Assembly: GCF_900148505.1 (NCBI RefSeq)
Contig: NZ_FRXO01000007.1
Span: 1 to 64,000, forward strand
Length of the DNA stretch: 64,000 bases
Origin: Pseudoxanthobacter soli DSM 19599
Lineage (GTDB): Bacteria; Pseudomonadota; Alphaproteobacteria; Rhizobiales; Segnochrobactraceae
Direction: 5' to 3'
Shown here: positions 34,668-44,885 of the stretch, in pieces
Numbering within the stretch: the first letter of the stretch is position 1
Layout: each line of letters opens with the position of its first letter
Translations under genes and position numbers: made by a program
The notes under the pieces: generated by a model
Databases searched by the model: none
What the model saw: only the letters and a program-made list of their open reading frames with translations
Told to the model about the DNA's origin: nothing

Positions 34668-36340
34668 GCGCGGCGACTTTTCTTCATTTCGGCGATATCG
34701 GCACGCGCCTGGAGAAGGAAGTCCTCCTCGGCTTTCAGAAACGCCTGCATTTCCAGTTCATCTGCTTCGAGTTCGGCCTTCAGCGCTTCCATCTGAGCGG
34801 CGGCCCGCCGGCGGCGCTGGTCGATCTGACGTTGCAGTCGCGACACCTCCGCCTTTCTACGCACTTCTTCACGGCGACTCCGAGCTTCTTCCTGTTTGCG
34901 TACGGAACCGGTCAATGCGCCGCTCTCGCCGAGATAGGGCGGGATGAGCTTGATGCCGTGCTCGGTCATGACGAATTCGCGCACCTGATTGGAATGCGGC
35001 ATGCCGCGCGCCTTCAGGAGATAGAGTTCGCGGTTGAATTCGCCGCCGACCTCCCGGTTGAGCAGCAGGATCCACGCATCCATCAGCGACGACAGGCCGG
35101 CGTCCGTCGCCACCGCGCCTTCCTGCTGATGGGAAAGATGGGTGAAGACGCCGGTCACGCCGCGGCTCTTGAGGAAATCGACCACCCGCAGCAGCATCGA
35201 CTGCACCTCGAAGCGGTCGCCGCTTTCGATGAAGGCCGAAATCGGGTCGAGCACGACGGTGGTCGGCTCGAACCGCTGGATCTCGCGCAGCATGACCGCG
35301 AGGTGCATTTCGAGGCTGTAGAAGGTGGGGCGGACCGCGACGAACCGCAGGCGGTCCTCCTCCAGCCAGCGGCCGAGATCGATCCCGAGCGAGCGCATGT
35401 TGCGGACGGCCTGGTTCGCGGATTCCTCGAACGAGAAATAGATCGCCTTCTCGCCGCGCGCGCAGGCCGCATCGACGAAGCTCGCCCCCACGGAGGATTT
35501 GCCCGTGCCGGCGACGCCCGACAGGAGAATGGACGTTCCGCGGTGGAAACCGCCCCCGCTCAGCATCGCATCGAGATCGGGGATCCCGGTCGAGACGCGC
35601 TCCTCGGAAGCCTTGTGATTGAGGCCGAGGGACGAGACGGGAAGCACGCTGAACCCTTCCTCGTCGATGAGGAACGGGTATTCGTTGGTGCCGTGCGCCG
35701 TGCCGCGATATTTCACGATGCGCATGCGCCGCGTGGAGATCTGGTTCTGGACGCGATGGTCGAGCAGGATCACGCAGTCGGAGACATATTCCTCCAGCCC
35801 CTGGCGGGTCAGGGCGCCGTCGCCCCGCTCGCCCGTGATCACCGTCGTCAGCCCCTTTTCCTTCAGCCAGTCGAACAGGCGGCGGATTTCCGCGCGCAGG
35901 ATGGCGAGGTTGGAGAAGGCCGAGAACAGGCTCTCGATGGTGTCCAGCACCACGCGCTTCGCCCCGACGGTTTCGATGGCGAGTTCAAGCCGCAGGAACA
36001 ATCCCTCGAGGTCGTAGTCGCCCGCTTCGGCGAGTTCGGCCGGGTCGACCGCGATGTGCTCGAACGCGATCCGCCCCTCCTCCACCAGCTTGTCGAGGCC
36101 GAAGCCGAGGGAGGCGACATTGTCGACGATGTCGGCCGGCCGCTCCTCGAATGTCACGAACACGCCGGGCTCGTCGTAGAGCCGCGCCCCGTTGATCAGG
36201 AACGTGGAGGCGAACAGCGTCTTGCCGCAACCGGCCGAACCACAGACGAGGGTCGGCCGGCCATCGGGCAGGCCGCCGAGCGTCAGGTCATCGAAGCCGG
36301 AAATACCGGTGAGCGATTTGGAGATGCCAGTTGGCGCCAT
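34664..36340 (-). CDS. kaiC: Circadian clock ATPase/kinase KaiC homologue with coiled-coil tail
   Basis: 558 aa with two RecA-like domains. CI: Walker A GSAGCGKT (34-41) and catalytic E65/E66 (TFEERP). CII: Walker A GVAGTGKS (275-282) and E305/E306 (SFEES). The autophosphorylation loop reads [16 protein letters not shown]417-S418 thus occupy the S431-T432 positions of Synechococcus KaiC, and T412 matches T426. After about residue 475 the usual KaiA-binding tail is replaced by about 80 highly charged residues predicted to form a coiled coil ([18 protein letters not shown]...). No kaiA is visible. I see no ribosome site before the ATG; a TTGAT-N4-ATCAA box is centred 44 bp upstream. Likely role: timing or metabolic-state switch feeding the downstream kinase. 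Confidence 0.95.
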   Translation of the reverse strand: MAPTGISKSLTGISGFDDLTLGGLPDGRPTLVCGSAGCGKTLFASTFLINGARLYDEPGVFVTFEERPADIVDNVASLGFGLDKLVEEGRIAFEHIAVDPAELAEAGDYDLEGLFLRLELAIETVGAKRVVLDTIESLFSAFSNLAILRAEIRRLFDWLKEKGLTTVITGERGDGALTRQGLEEYVSDCVILLDHRVQNQISTRRMRIVKYRGTAHGTNEYPFLIDEEGFSVLPVSSLGLNHKASEERVSTGIPDLDAMLSGGGFHRGTSILLSGVAGTGKSSVGASFVDAACARGEKAIYFSFEESANQAVRNMRSLGIDLGRWLEEDRLRFVAVRPTFYSLEMHLAVMLREIQRFEPTTVVLDPISAFIESGDRFEVQSMLLRVVDFLKSRGVTGVFTHLSHQQEGAVATDAGLSSLMDAWILLLNREVGGEFNRELYLLKARGMPHSNQVREFVMTEHGIKLIPPYLGESGALTGSVRKQEEARSRREEVRRKAEVSRLQRQIDQRRRRAAAQMEALKAELEADELEMQAFLKAEEDFLLQARADIAEMKKSRRA

Positions 36341-36756
36341 GGATCACGCAAGAGAGGGCTGGATTTACGAGCGGCGGTTGATATGGATCAAATGCAGCAA
36401 CAACTGGGCGTACTCGCGCAAAACACACGAAATACTCCAGAAGCAACCGGATTGAAGGCTATGCTGCGGGTACCCGACGCGCCGGCCGCCGTGCTTTCGA
36501 CACGAAAGGCCCAATTGGCGGACTGGTTCGGAAGAACAAGGGGCGCGTGGAGATTCCATCGTCGCCCTCGATACATTAGGGTGCGACTCGTTGCTGTTCA
36601 AGCGGCTGCCACCGCACGAAATGAACGGCCGATTTCAGACCGTTTCAGTCCGGGGGCTCGACGGCCGCCGCCGGGTCGGCCGCGCCGTGCAAGATCCGGC
36701 GAAGGTCACCGGAAGTTCTGATGCCGCTTCCGCAGGTGTGTCGACAGCATTCGTCG
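36341..36756. other. Promoter region of the kai operon; no gene recognised
   Basis: 416 nt between the RpiR-type gene and kaiC. Apart from the FNR/FixK-type box at 36378-36391 I see no recognisable element. It is AT-richer than its surroundings at 36361-36460, consistent with a promoter. Short frames on both strands show no family features. Confidence 0.5.
36378..36391 (-). promoter_or_regulatory. Perfect FNR/FixK-type box upstream of kaiC
   Basis: TTGATATGGATCAA is a perfect TTGAT-N4-ATCAA dyad, the consensus of FNR, Anr and FixK. It is centred 44 bp before the kaiC ATG. A class II activator site at -41.5 would put the RNA start 2-3 nt from the ATG, which fits the missing ribosome site and would make a nearly leaderless mRNA. 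The matching -10 (TCTCTT) is poor, so repression by the box is also possible. Confidence 0.65.
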
Positions 36757-37650
36757 TCAGGGCGCATCGTTGTTGAAGCGCAGCTCATTGAGGCGCTGCT
36801 TCATGCGGGCGAAGCGCTTGCGATGGGCATCGTCGCGCCGCAGCGCCACCGCGGTCGACAGCACGTCCACGACCGCGAGCGCCGCGATGCGGGAGATGGT
36901 CGGGGTGTAGATGTTGGTGTTGTCGAGGGTCTCGACCTTCAGGACGATGTCGCAATAGAGCGCGAGCGGGGCGTCCGCCCCCGTCATGCCGATCACCGTG
37001 GCGCCGGTCTCGCGCGCCGTGCGCGCCACCTCGATGATGGAGCGGGTGCGGCCGGTGTTGGAGATCACCACCGCGACCTGGCCGGGCTTCATCATCGAGG
37101 CTGCCATGATCTGCTGGTGGGAATCGATCTGCGCCCCGCAGGAGATGCCGAACAGCGGGAATTTCTGCTGGGCGTCGGCCGCCACGATGCCGGAAGCGCC
37201 GTGGCCGAAGAACTCGATGTGGCCGGCCTTGAGGATCGCCTCCACCGCGGCCTCCAGCGGGCCGGGTTCGAGGTGGTGGCGCGCCCAATCCAGGCTGGTG
37301 ATGGTGTAGTCGAAGATCTTCTCCACCACTTCCGACAGGGTATCGGAGCCCGACAGCACCGAATGGGTGGCGGGCGTGCCGAGCGCGAGGCTCTGGGCGA
37401 GGCGCAGCTTGAAATCCTGGAAGCCCTGACAGCCGATGGCGGCGCAGAACCGGATCACCGTCGGCTGGCTGACCTCGGCGATCTCGGCGGTCTCGGCGAC
37501 CGTGGCGTTGAGGATGCGGCGGGGGTCGGCCAGCACCACATCGGCGACCTTGCGGTCGGACCGGCGCAGACTGTCCCGCAGCGTGCGCACCACTTCCAGC
37601 ACGTTTTCCGACGGTCCGCGCGCCGGGGTCGTGACGTCACGGCTGCTCAT
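36757..37650 (-). CDS. RpiR-family regulator (HTH-SIS)
   Basis: 297 aa from ATG 37650 (AGGCAGG upstream); the frame is open further to 37842 but the extra 64 residues look non-coding. The N-terminal HTH-6 domain contains DRKVADVVLADPRRILNATVAETAEIAEVSQPTVIRFCAAIGCQGFQDFKLRL. The SIS sugar-phosphate-binding domain spans about 135-265 (FFGHGASGIVAADAQQKF, VVISNTGRTRSIIEVARTA). It should sense a phosphorylated sugar and control the catabolic locus at 37.8-51.7 kb. A candidate operator with TTCA-N4-TGAA lies in the divergent region at 42019. Confidence 0.92.
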   Translation of the reverse strand: MSSRDVTTPARGPSENVLEVVRTLRDSLRRSDRKVADVVLADPRRILNATVAETAEIAEVSQPTVIRFCAAIGCQGFQDFKLRLAQSLALGTPATHSVLSGSDTLSEVVEKIFDYTITSLDWARHHLEPGPLEAAVEAILKAGHIEFFGHGASGIVAADAQQKFPLFGISCGAQIDSHQQIMAASMMKPGQVAVVISNTGRTRSIIEVARTARETGATVIGMTGADAPLALYCDIVLKVETLDNTNIYTPTISRIAALAVVDVLSTAVALRRDDAHRKRFARMKQRLNELRFNNDAP

Positions 37651-37798
37651 CCTGCCTTCGCTCCGGGTGCGACGGGGCGGCATCGGTTCGCCGTCGTCGC
37701 GAACGGGGCCGGCCGGGGCCACGTCGAGTGTCCCGCCCGATGCTGTAACGCGCTTCGTGGAAAAGGCAAATCGTCCGCTGCCAGCGGTTCGCGGCATT

Positions 37799-38665
37799 TC
37801 AGGGCCGGGCCGTGAGGACGAGGTCGCGATCGGTGCGCGCACGGAGGAGCCGCAGCGGGCCGGCCGTGGCGGCGAGGGCGTCGATGTCGGCGGGATCGGC
37901 GGTGTTGAAATCGAACAGGCCGTAATGATGGGCGACGACCGCCGGGACGCCCGCCGCGGCGCCGAGAGCGACAGATTCCGCCAGCGTGAGATTGCCGGGC
38001 ACGCCGGCTGCGAGGAGGCCCGCCGAGCGGCCGTTGACCGGCAGGAGCGCGATATCCGGCGCGAGCGCCCTCACCTCCTCCGCCTGTCCCTCGAACGGCA
38101 CGGTGTCGCCGGAATGGAACACGCGGACCCCCTCCATCTCGATCAGGTAGCCGAGGAAGCGGTGACAGCCGTCGGCGTCGCGCTCCAGGGCCTCGTGGGC
38201 CGCGCGGGCGGCGGTGATCCGGACGCCCGCGACCGGCTCGGCCGTCTCGCCGGCATCGAGGAGGACGAGGCGGTCCTCAAGGGTGCCGGTGCGCGTCATG
38301 GCTTCGGCGCGCGCGGCGCGGGGTACCACGAAGCGCAGATCCGGATGGCGCGCCGCGAGCGGGCGGAGCGTGCCGGGGTCCATGTGGTCGGTGTGCTGGT
38401 GGGTGGAGAGCACGAGGTCGACCGCGCCGAGCCCGGCGATGTCGACCGGCGGCGGCATCATGCGGATGTGGGGCCGCGCCGAGCCGCGATATTTCTCTGC
38501 GAGCGAGTCCGACAGGTAGGGGTCGATCACCACCGTGCGACGGGCGCTGCGGAGCACGAAGCCCGCCTGCCCCAGCCAGTGCAGCGCGATCCCGGCGGCG
38601 GGCGGCCGGGCGAGGCGGGCGGCGAGCGGCCCGGCGGCCGCGACGACGGCGAGATCAGCGGGCAT
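37799..38665 (-). CDS. Metallo-beta-lactamase-fold hydrolase, UlaG-like
   Basis: 288 aa. The metal-binding motif is H89-Q-H91-T-D93-H94 (STHQHTDHMD), with further ligands expected in FHSGDTV and in VAHHYGLFD. HWLGQAGFVLRS at the start is typical of the UlaG (L-ascorbate-6-phosphate lactonase) branch. It may therefore open a sugar lactone or phosphate ester in this locus (inference). Its ATG overlaps the end of the 2-hydroxyacid dehydrogenase gene by 11 nt. Confidence 0.87.
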   Translation of the reverse strand: MPADLAVVAAAGPLAARLARPPAAGIALHWLGQAGFVLRSARRTVVIDPYLSDSLAEKYRGSARPHIRMMPPPVDIAGLGAVDLVLSTHQHTDHMDPGTLRPLAARHPDLRFVVPRAARAEAMTRTGTLEDRLVLLDAGETAEPVAGVRITAARAAHEALERDADGCHRFLGYLIEMEGVRVFHSGDTVPFEGQAEEVRALAPDIALLPVNGRSAGLLAAGVPGNLTLAESVALGAAAGVPAVVAHHYGLFDFNTADPADIDALAATAGPLRLLRARTDRDLVLTARP

Positions 38666-39647
38666 GGGGTGCGGGCTGGACGTCGGGCTGGGCTGCGGGA
38701 TGGGCGCCGGCCGCGGAGAGGCTTTCGAGGAGGTTGGTGACGGCGAGATCCGTCGCCCGCTCCACGCTCTCGTCGGTGAAGGCGCCGATGTGGCTGGTGG
38801 CGATCACGCGGGGGTGACCTGCGAGGGACAGCGCCCGGGGCGGCTCTTCGGGGAACACGTCGGTGGCGTAGGCGGCGACCTTGCCGCGATCGAGGGCGGC
38901 CAGCATCGCCGGTTCGTCGATGAGCCCGGCGCGGGCGGTGTTGATGAGGAAGACGCCGGGCCGCATCCGGGCGATCTCCGCCTCGCCGATCAGGGCGCGG
39001 CCGTCGCGCGGCGGCGGGCAGTGCAGCGTGACGACCTGCGCGCGGTCGAGCACCCCGTGGAGACCGGCATAGGAGAAGCGATCGGGCGGCAGGCCGAGAT
39101 CGGGCTCCATCGGATCGAACGCGATCACCCGCGCGCCGAGCGCGGTGACGAGGCGGGCGACCTCGCGCCCGATGGCGCCGCAGCCGACGATGCCGATCTC
39201 GCGGCCGCGGATCTCGCCGCCGCGAAAGCGGGGCCAGCCGCCGGCCTTGATGCCCGCATTGGCGAGCGGGATGTGGCGCAGGCAGGCGAACATCAGCCCG
39301 AGCGCCAGTTCCGCCACCCCGGCGGCGTTGGCGCCATCGGCGGTGCGCACCACGATGCCGCGCTCGGCGATGACGTCCATCGGCAGATTGTCGACGCCGA
39401 CGCCGTTGCGGCTGATGGCGCGCAACTGCGTCGAAGCGCGGATCACCGCAGGGGACACCGGCTCGACGCCGGCGAGCCAGCCGACGCAGGTCGGCACCAG
39501 ACGGGCGAGCTCGTGTTCGTCGGGCTGCCGGCCGGGAGTGGAGCAGACCACCTCGAAACCCGCCTCGCCGAGCCTTTCGAGCGCGGGATGGCCGGACGCG
39601 GTGAGCGAGCGGGGCGTGACGAGGACGCGGGGAGCGGAACCGGGCAT
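38655..39647 (-). CDS. D-isomer 2-hydroxyacid dehydrogenase
   Basis: 330 aa NAD-dependent enzyme. The Rossmann motif is IGIVGCGAIG (151-160), with D178 after beta-2 favouring NAD. The catalytic triad is R239 (NTARAG), E267 (DVFPEEP) and H286 (SHIGAF). It resembles SerA/hydroxypyruvate-reductase-like proteins and should interconvert a 2-keto acid and a 2-hydroxy acid. GGAGG lies 6 nt before the ATG and overlaps the stop of the previous gene (TGAGGAGG), indicating coupling. The C-terminal tail (HPAAQPDVQPAPHAR) is disordered and unusual. Confidence 0.9.
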   Translation of the reverse strand: MPGSAPRVLVTPRSLTASGHPALERLGEAGFEVVCSTPGRQPDEHELARLVPTCVGWLAGVEPVSPAVIRASTQLRAISRNGVGVDNLPMDVIAERGIVVRTADGANAAGVAELALGLMFACLRHIPLANAGIKAGGWPRFRGGEIRGREIGIVGCGAIGREVARLVTALGARVIAFDPMEPDLGLPPDRFSYAGLHGVLDRAQVVTLHCPPPRDGRALIGEAEIARMRPGVFLINTARAGLIDEPAMLAALDRGKVAAYATDVFPEEPPRALSLAGHPRVIATSHIGAFTDESVERATDLAVTNLLESLSAAGAHPAAQPDVQPAPHAR

Positions 39648-39657
39648 CGGGGCCTCC

Positions 39658-40614
39658 TCAGCGCCTGGAGACGTCGGCGGCGATGCGGCAGATCTCGTCG
39701 AACCGCGGGCCGCTCGTGGGAATCGCCACGTCGAACACCTCGGCGATCACCTGGGTCCAGCCGTGGATGAAGTAGGTCCAGCCGTCCTCGATCTGCAGGC
39801 GGCGCGAGGCCTGCTGCGCCCGCGCCTGGTCGAGGAAGACGAGGTCGCCGCGATAGTTCAGGTCCCAGACGATGCCGTCCTCGGGGAAGATCGCCGCATC
39901 AGTGAGCGGAGACCCCGGCGCGTCCTTGCCGAGGCCGGTGGCGTTGATGACGAGCGAGCCGGGCTTCAAGCCGGCCGTGACGGCGTCGTTCGCCGCGGGC
40001 GTCGGCGCCAGCACATAGTCCACCGGGATCGGCGAGCCGAGTTCGCGGTGGATGCGGGCGATCTCCTCGAGGCGCTCGGGGCTGCGGTTGGAGACGACGA
40101 TGCGGGAGGGCGCGTCGGCGGCGCGCTCGGGGCGCATCATGTGCCAGGTGAGCGCGATGGTGGAGCCGCCGGCCCCCATCGAGAACAGTTCGCCGCCGGT
40201 GCGGGCGAAATGGCCGGCGGGGATGAACCCGTCGAGCGCGAGCCCCGAGGAGATCGGGTCCTTGGCATGGCAGACGAGCCGGCCGTCGCGCTTCGACAGG
40301 CAACTGGTCTCGCCCATGAAGGCGGCGTGGGGATCGACCACGTCGAACAGGTCGCGGCAGGCCTTGTAGAGGTCGATCTTGTGGGTGGTCACCAGCGCGC
40401 CGAGGGACAGCGGATCGGCCTTGATGAATTCCACGGCGGCGCGATAGGCGGCCGGATCGGCGTGGAGCGGGAAGTCCATGCCGGCGATCACCGCGTCGCC
40501 GAGGCCGAGAGTGTCGGCCCAGGCGGGGAACACCTTCATGATCGAGCTTTTGCCCGTGGTCACGCCGATGAAATAGAAGGTCGGCCGGGTGGCGGGGGTG
40601 AAGGTCGCGATCAT
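39658..40614 (-). CDS. Shikimate dehydrogenase-fold oxidoreductase, not a typical AroE
   Basis: 318 aa from ATG 40614, which overlaps the KDPG aldolase stop (ATGA). The N-terminal substrate domain has the AroE lysine (VTTHKIDL) and aspartate (KDPISSGLALDG), but the usual GxxNT is replaced by GETSCL. The nucleotide domain has MGAGGSTIALTW and VVSNRSPERL. The loss of the Asn-Thr substrate contacts and the location in a sugar locus argue against shikimate as substrate. A quinate-, inositol- or sugar-acid dehydrogenase is more likely. Confidence 0.83.
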   Translation of the reverse strand: MIATFTPATRPTFYFIGVTTGKSSIMKVFPAWADTLGLGDAVIAGMDFPLHADPAAYRAAVEFIKADPLSLGALVTTHKIDLYKACRDLFDVVDPHAAFMGETSCLSKRDGRLVCHAKDPISSGLALDGFIPAGHFARTGGELFSMGAGGSTIALTWHMMRPERAADAPSRIVVSNRSPERLEEIARIHRELGSPIPVDYVLAPTPAANDAVTAGLKPGSLVINATGLGKDAPGSPLTDAAIFPEDGIVWDLNYRGDLVFLDQARAQQASRRLQIEDGWTYFIHGWTQVIAEVFDVAIPTSGPRFDEICRIAADVSRR

Positions 40615-41267
40615 CGGCCACGGGCCTCGATCAGGGCGCACGCCTTGTCGACGGCGGCGCGGGCGTTGCGGGTGATGTCGGCGAAGCGGCCCTCGCGGAT
40701 GTCCGATGTGCGGGCGATCCAGGTGCCGCCGACGGCGACGACGGCCTTGAGCGCCAGCCACTCGCCCATGTTGTCGAGCGTGACGCCGCCGGTCGGAACG
40801 AAGCGCACGCCGAGATGGGCGAAGGGCGCGGCGATGGAGTCGAGCGCCTTCGGCCCGCCGATGGTGCCGGCCGGGAAGAACTTGACGACGCGCACGCCCT
40901 TGCCCGTCGCGAGCGACAGGTCGCTCGGCGTCATCACGCCGGGCGCGAAGGGAAGGCCGGCTTCGATGGCGGCGTCGACCACGGCCGGATCGTAGCCCGG
41001 GGCGAGGCCGAAGCGGGCGCCGCTGGCGCGGGCGGCGGCGAGGGACGCGGTGTCGAGCACGGTGCCCGCGCCGACGACGAGGTCCGGCCGCGCCTCGGCG
41101 AGGCGGGCGATGACGTCGGCAGCGGCGGCGGTGCGGAACGTGATCTCGGCGATCGGCAGGCCGCCTTCGAGCAGCGCGTCGGCGAGCGGCACGGCATCGG
41201 CGGCCGATTCGATGGCGATGACCGGCACGACACCGATTGCGGCGATGGTTTCGAACGGATGGGTCAT
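40611..41267 (-). CDS. eda: KDPG/KHG-type aldolase
   Basis: 218 aa class I aldolase. E41, R45, T69 and Schiff-base K129 (VRVVKFFPA) match the E. coli Eda residues E45, R49, T73 and K133, each with the same offset of four. It cleaves a 2-keto-3-deoxy-6-phospho sugar acid into pyruvate and an aldehyde or triose phosphate. No phosphogluconate dehydratase or KDG kinase is adjacent, so the true substrate may be a different keto-deoxy acid. The ATG at 41267 has AAGGA 8 nt upstream and gives the usual length; an in-frame start at 41288 or 41312 is less likely. Confidence 0.9.
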   Translation of the reverse strand: MTHPFETIAAIGVVPVIAIESAADAVPLADALLEGGLPIAEITFRTAAAADVIARLAEARPDLVVGAGTVLDTASLAAARASGARFGLAPGYDPAVVDAAIEAGLPFAPGVMTPSDLSLATGKGVRVVKFFPAGTIGGPKALDSIAAPFAHLGVRFVPTGGVTLDNMGEWLALKAVVAVGGTWIARTSDIREGRFADITRNARAAVDKACALIEARGR

Positions 41268-41372
41268 GGGGACATCCTTGGTGGCCATCCCTTTTGGGAT
41301 GCTTGGTAGCATTCTTGGCCTTGAAGCCCGGGAAGGGGCATGTGCGGCCGCGGCGTTGCGGCCGGCGCGGTC

Positions 41373-41993
41373 TCAGGCCGCCATCAGCGCGGCGATCTCG
41401 ACGGCGCTGCGCGGGCGGTAATCGGCATTGTCGCGGGCGACCCAGCCGCCGGCGCCATCGTCGAAGATGCGGGTCTTCATGCCGCCGGAACGGGCGATGA
41501 TGTCGTAGTCCTGACCGGAATCGGCCGGGTAGGCGAACATCATCACGAAGTCCTCGGTGCCGGTGTTGACCGAGCGGTGGATCCAGCGCGGCGGCACGTA
41601 GCAGATGGTCTGCGGGCCGACCTCGACGATGCGGGTGTCGCCCGCGGGCGATTCCATCAGCATCAGGCCGTGGCCCGCCTGGCCGTAATAGACCTCCGGC
41701 CGGTCGGCGCGGGCGTGGATGTGGCCGCGCGTGAGAAAATATTCCTCCCCGACCTTGCCCGGGCTCATGCGGGTGAGCCCGAAGATCATGTCGCCGGGGT
41801 TCTCGCTCGGGCGGAAGTCGCCGACTTCGTAGACCACCTCGTCGCCGCGCAGGGCGGCGAGGGCGGCAAAGGCGGTCTCGTCCAGATAGAGCCCGGCGAG
41901 GTCGGCAAGGCGCTTCCGATAGGCGCCGGTGCCGCCAGCCATGCGGCCGGCCGCGACATCGACCTGGCAGCGCGCGGGTTCGATCAGGGGCAT
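41373..41993 (-). CDS. Cupin-type phosphoglucose isomerase family protein
   Basis: 206 aa. H91, H93, E100 and H139 reproduce the exact spacing of the metal ligands of Pyrococcus cupin PGI (H88, H90, E97, H136, from memory). The family isomerises an aldose phosphate to a ketose phosphate. In a bacterium with an ordinary Pgi elsewhere, a related sugar phosphate is a likely substrate. AAGGAG lies 6 nt before the ATG at 41993. It heads the minus-strand arm and is divergent from the ABC transporter operon. Confidence 0.87.
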   Translation of the reverse strand: MPLIEPARCQVDVAAGRMAGGTGAYRKRLADLAGLYLDETAFAALAALRGDEVVYEVGDFRPSENPGDMIFGLTRMSPGKVGEEYFLTRGHIHARADRPEVYYGQAGHGLMLMESPAGDTRIVEVGPQTICYVPPRWIHRSVNTGTEDFVMMFAYPADSGQDYDIIARSGGMKTRIFDDGAGGWVARDNADYRPRSAVEIAALMAA

Positions 41994-42018
41994 GTCACTC
42001 TCCTTGGCAGTCTGTAAT

Positions 42019-42030
42019 TTCACTACTGAA
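42019..42030. promoter_or_regulatory. TTCA-N4-TGAA dyad, candidate RpiR operator
   Basis: TTCACTACTGAA is a perfect dyad in the AT-richer divergent region between the cupin and binding-protein genes, 26-37 bp upstream of the cupin start. RpiR-type regulators often bind GAA/TTC-containing palindromes, so the product of the gene at 36757 is the candidate ligand. Confidence 0.4.
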
Positions 42031-42119
42031 TGGGAAACCAAAGAACAAGTGGTAAGCGGTCAATTCAGCGAATGAGGGCGTTAATGCGGGGATTTTGTGC
42101 ATTGCAGCGTCGAATCCCG

Positions 42120-42146
42120 TTGACGAGTGTCGCGTATCGGTAATAT
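42120..42146 (+). promoter_or_regulatory. Candidate promoter of the ribose-class ABC operon
   Basis: TTGACG (42120-42125) and TAATAT (42141-42146) are separated by 15 nt, shorter than ideal. A small hairpin with CGAGGG/CCCTCG arms (42160-42178) lies in the leader before GGGAGGA and the ATG at 42210. Confidence 0.4.
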
Positions 42147-42209
42147 CGCTACATAAATCCGAGGGCGAAAGACCCTCGTCACGCTGCAACCCCCGGGAGG
42201 AATCCGACC

Positions 42210-43193
42210 ATGCCGACCACGCGTTCCCGCAGCCTCGTGAAGGGCTGCCTGCTCGCCGCCACCCTGCTCGGCGCCTCTGCCGGCGTCGCCCGCGCCGCCG
42301 ACTGCGTCGTCGGCATCTCGATGTTCACGCTGGCCGCGCCCTATTATGCCGCCCAGCTTCAGGCCGCGTCCGAGGAAGCCAAGAAGCTCGGCTGCGAGGT
42401 CACGACCGCCGACGGCCAGAACGACATGGCCAAGCAGATCGGCGACGTGGAGGACATGGTCTCGCGCGGCGTCAACGTGCTCGTCATCGACCCGCGCGAT
42501 CCGGAAGGCCTGGTGCCCGCCGTCAACGCGGCCGCCGCGGACGGCGTCAAGGTCGTGGTGATCGACAGCGCGCTCAGCCAGAAGGCCAACTACGTCACGC
42601 TGGTGCAGTCCTCCAACGACGCCAACGGCAAGCTCGTCGGCGAGTGGCTGGCGAACGAAATGAAGGGCAAGCCGATGAAGATCGCCCTGATCTCGGGCGA
42701 CAAGGGCAACGTGGTCGGCGAGGAGCGCCGCCTCGGCGTCATCCGCGGCCTCGTCGAGGGCCAGCTTCGCCAGGACGGCTCGGCGGACGTCGAGATCGTC
42801 GGCCAGGGCTGGGGCGGCTGGACCCACGAAGGCGGCCTGAAGGCGATGGAAGACCTGCTGACCGCCCATCCGGACGTGAACGTGGTGCTGGGCGAGAACG
42901 ATTCCATGGTGCTCGGCGCCGCCAAGGCGCTGGAGCAGGCCGGCAAGACCGACGTTCTGCTGGTCGCCGCCGCCGACGGCCAGAAGGAAGCCTATGCCAT
43001 GATCAAGGAAGGCAAGTACGGCGCCACCGGCCTCAACAACCCGACCGAGATCGGCCGCCTCGGCGTCGAGTACGGCGTGAAGGCGCTGCGCGGCGAGCTG
43101 CCGGCCGGCTTCCCGAAGATCTCCTATACCGATCCGGCGGTGATCACGAAGGCGAACGTCGACACGTTCTACAAGCCCGACTCGCTGTTCTGA
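42210..43193 (+). CDS. Sugar ABC transporter substrate-binding protein, RbsB class
   Basis: 327 aa periplasmic protein with signal peptide MPTTRSRSLVKGCLLAATLLGASAGVARA cleaved before ADCVVGIS. It has the type I periplasmic fold of ribose/galactose/inositol binders (SRGVNVLVIDPRDPEGLVPAV, VLGENDSMVLGAAKALEQAG, ADGQKEAYAMIKEG). These bind monosaccharides or polyols. GGAGGA precedes the ATG. The intergenic region after it has a strong hairpin at 43211-43243. Confidence 0.93.
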   Translation: MPTTRSRSLVKGCLLAATLLGASAGVARAADCVVGISMFTLAAPYYAAQLQAASEEAKKLGCEVTTADGQNDMAKQIGDVEDMVSRGVNVLVIDPRDPEGLVPAVNAAAADGVKVVVIDSALSQKANYVTLVQSSNDANGKLVGEWLANEMKGKPMKIALISGDKGNVVGEERRLGVIRGLVEGQLRQDGSADVEIVGQGWGGWTHEGGLKAMEDLLTAHPDVNVVLGENDSMVLGAAKALEQAGKTDVLLVAAADGQKEAYAMIKEGKYGATGLNNPTEIGRLGVEYGVKALRGELPAGFPKISYTDPAVITKANVDTFYKPDSLF

Positions 43194-43210
43194 CCGTCCC
43201 TCAAGGTCAT

Positions 43211-43243
43211 GCCGCGGCGGTGGCTCCGGCCCGCCGCCGCGGC
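43211..43243 (+). other. Strong intercistronic hairpin after the binding-protein gene
   Basis: GCCGCGGCGG (43211-43220) pairs perfectly with CCGCCGCGGC (43234-43243) around a 13-nt loop, 18 nt after the stop codon. There is no T tract. It probably protects the upstream mRNA and lowers downstream expression, giving more binding protein than ATPase. Confidence 0.6.
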
Positions 43244-43349
43244 TTCATCCGGCCATTCCGCGCCGACCGGCGCGCGGGGTGACCGGCTCTATTCCTGAGG
43301 TCCGATTCCTGTGGCCGATTTCTCAGGGTCCCGGGCGGAGGCGACAGAC

Positions 43350-44881
<1,532 letters not shown>

Positions 44882-44885
<4 letters not shown>

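Noticed and set aside
37651-37842. N-terminal extension of the RpiR regulator.
   Set aside because: The 64 extra residues have non-coding character, and the ATG at 37650 has a ribosome site and the usual family N-terminus.
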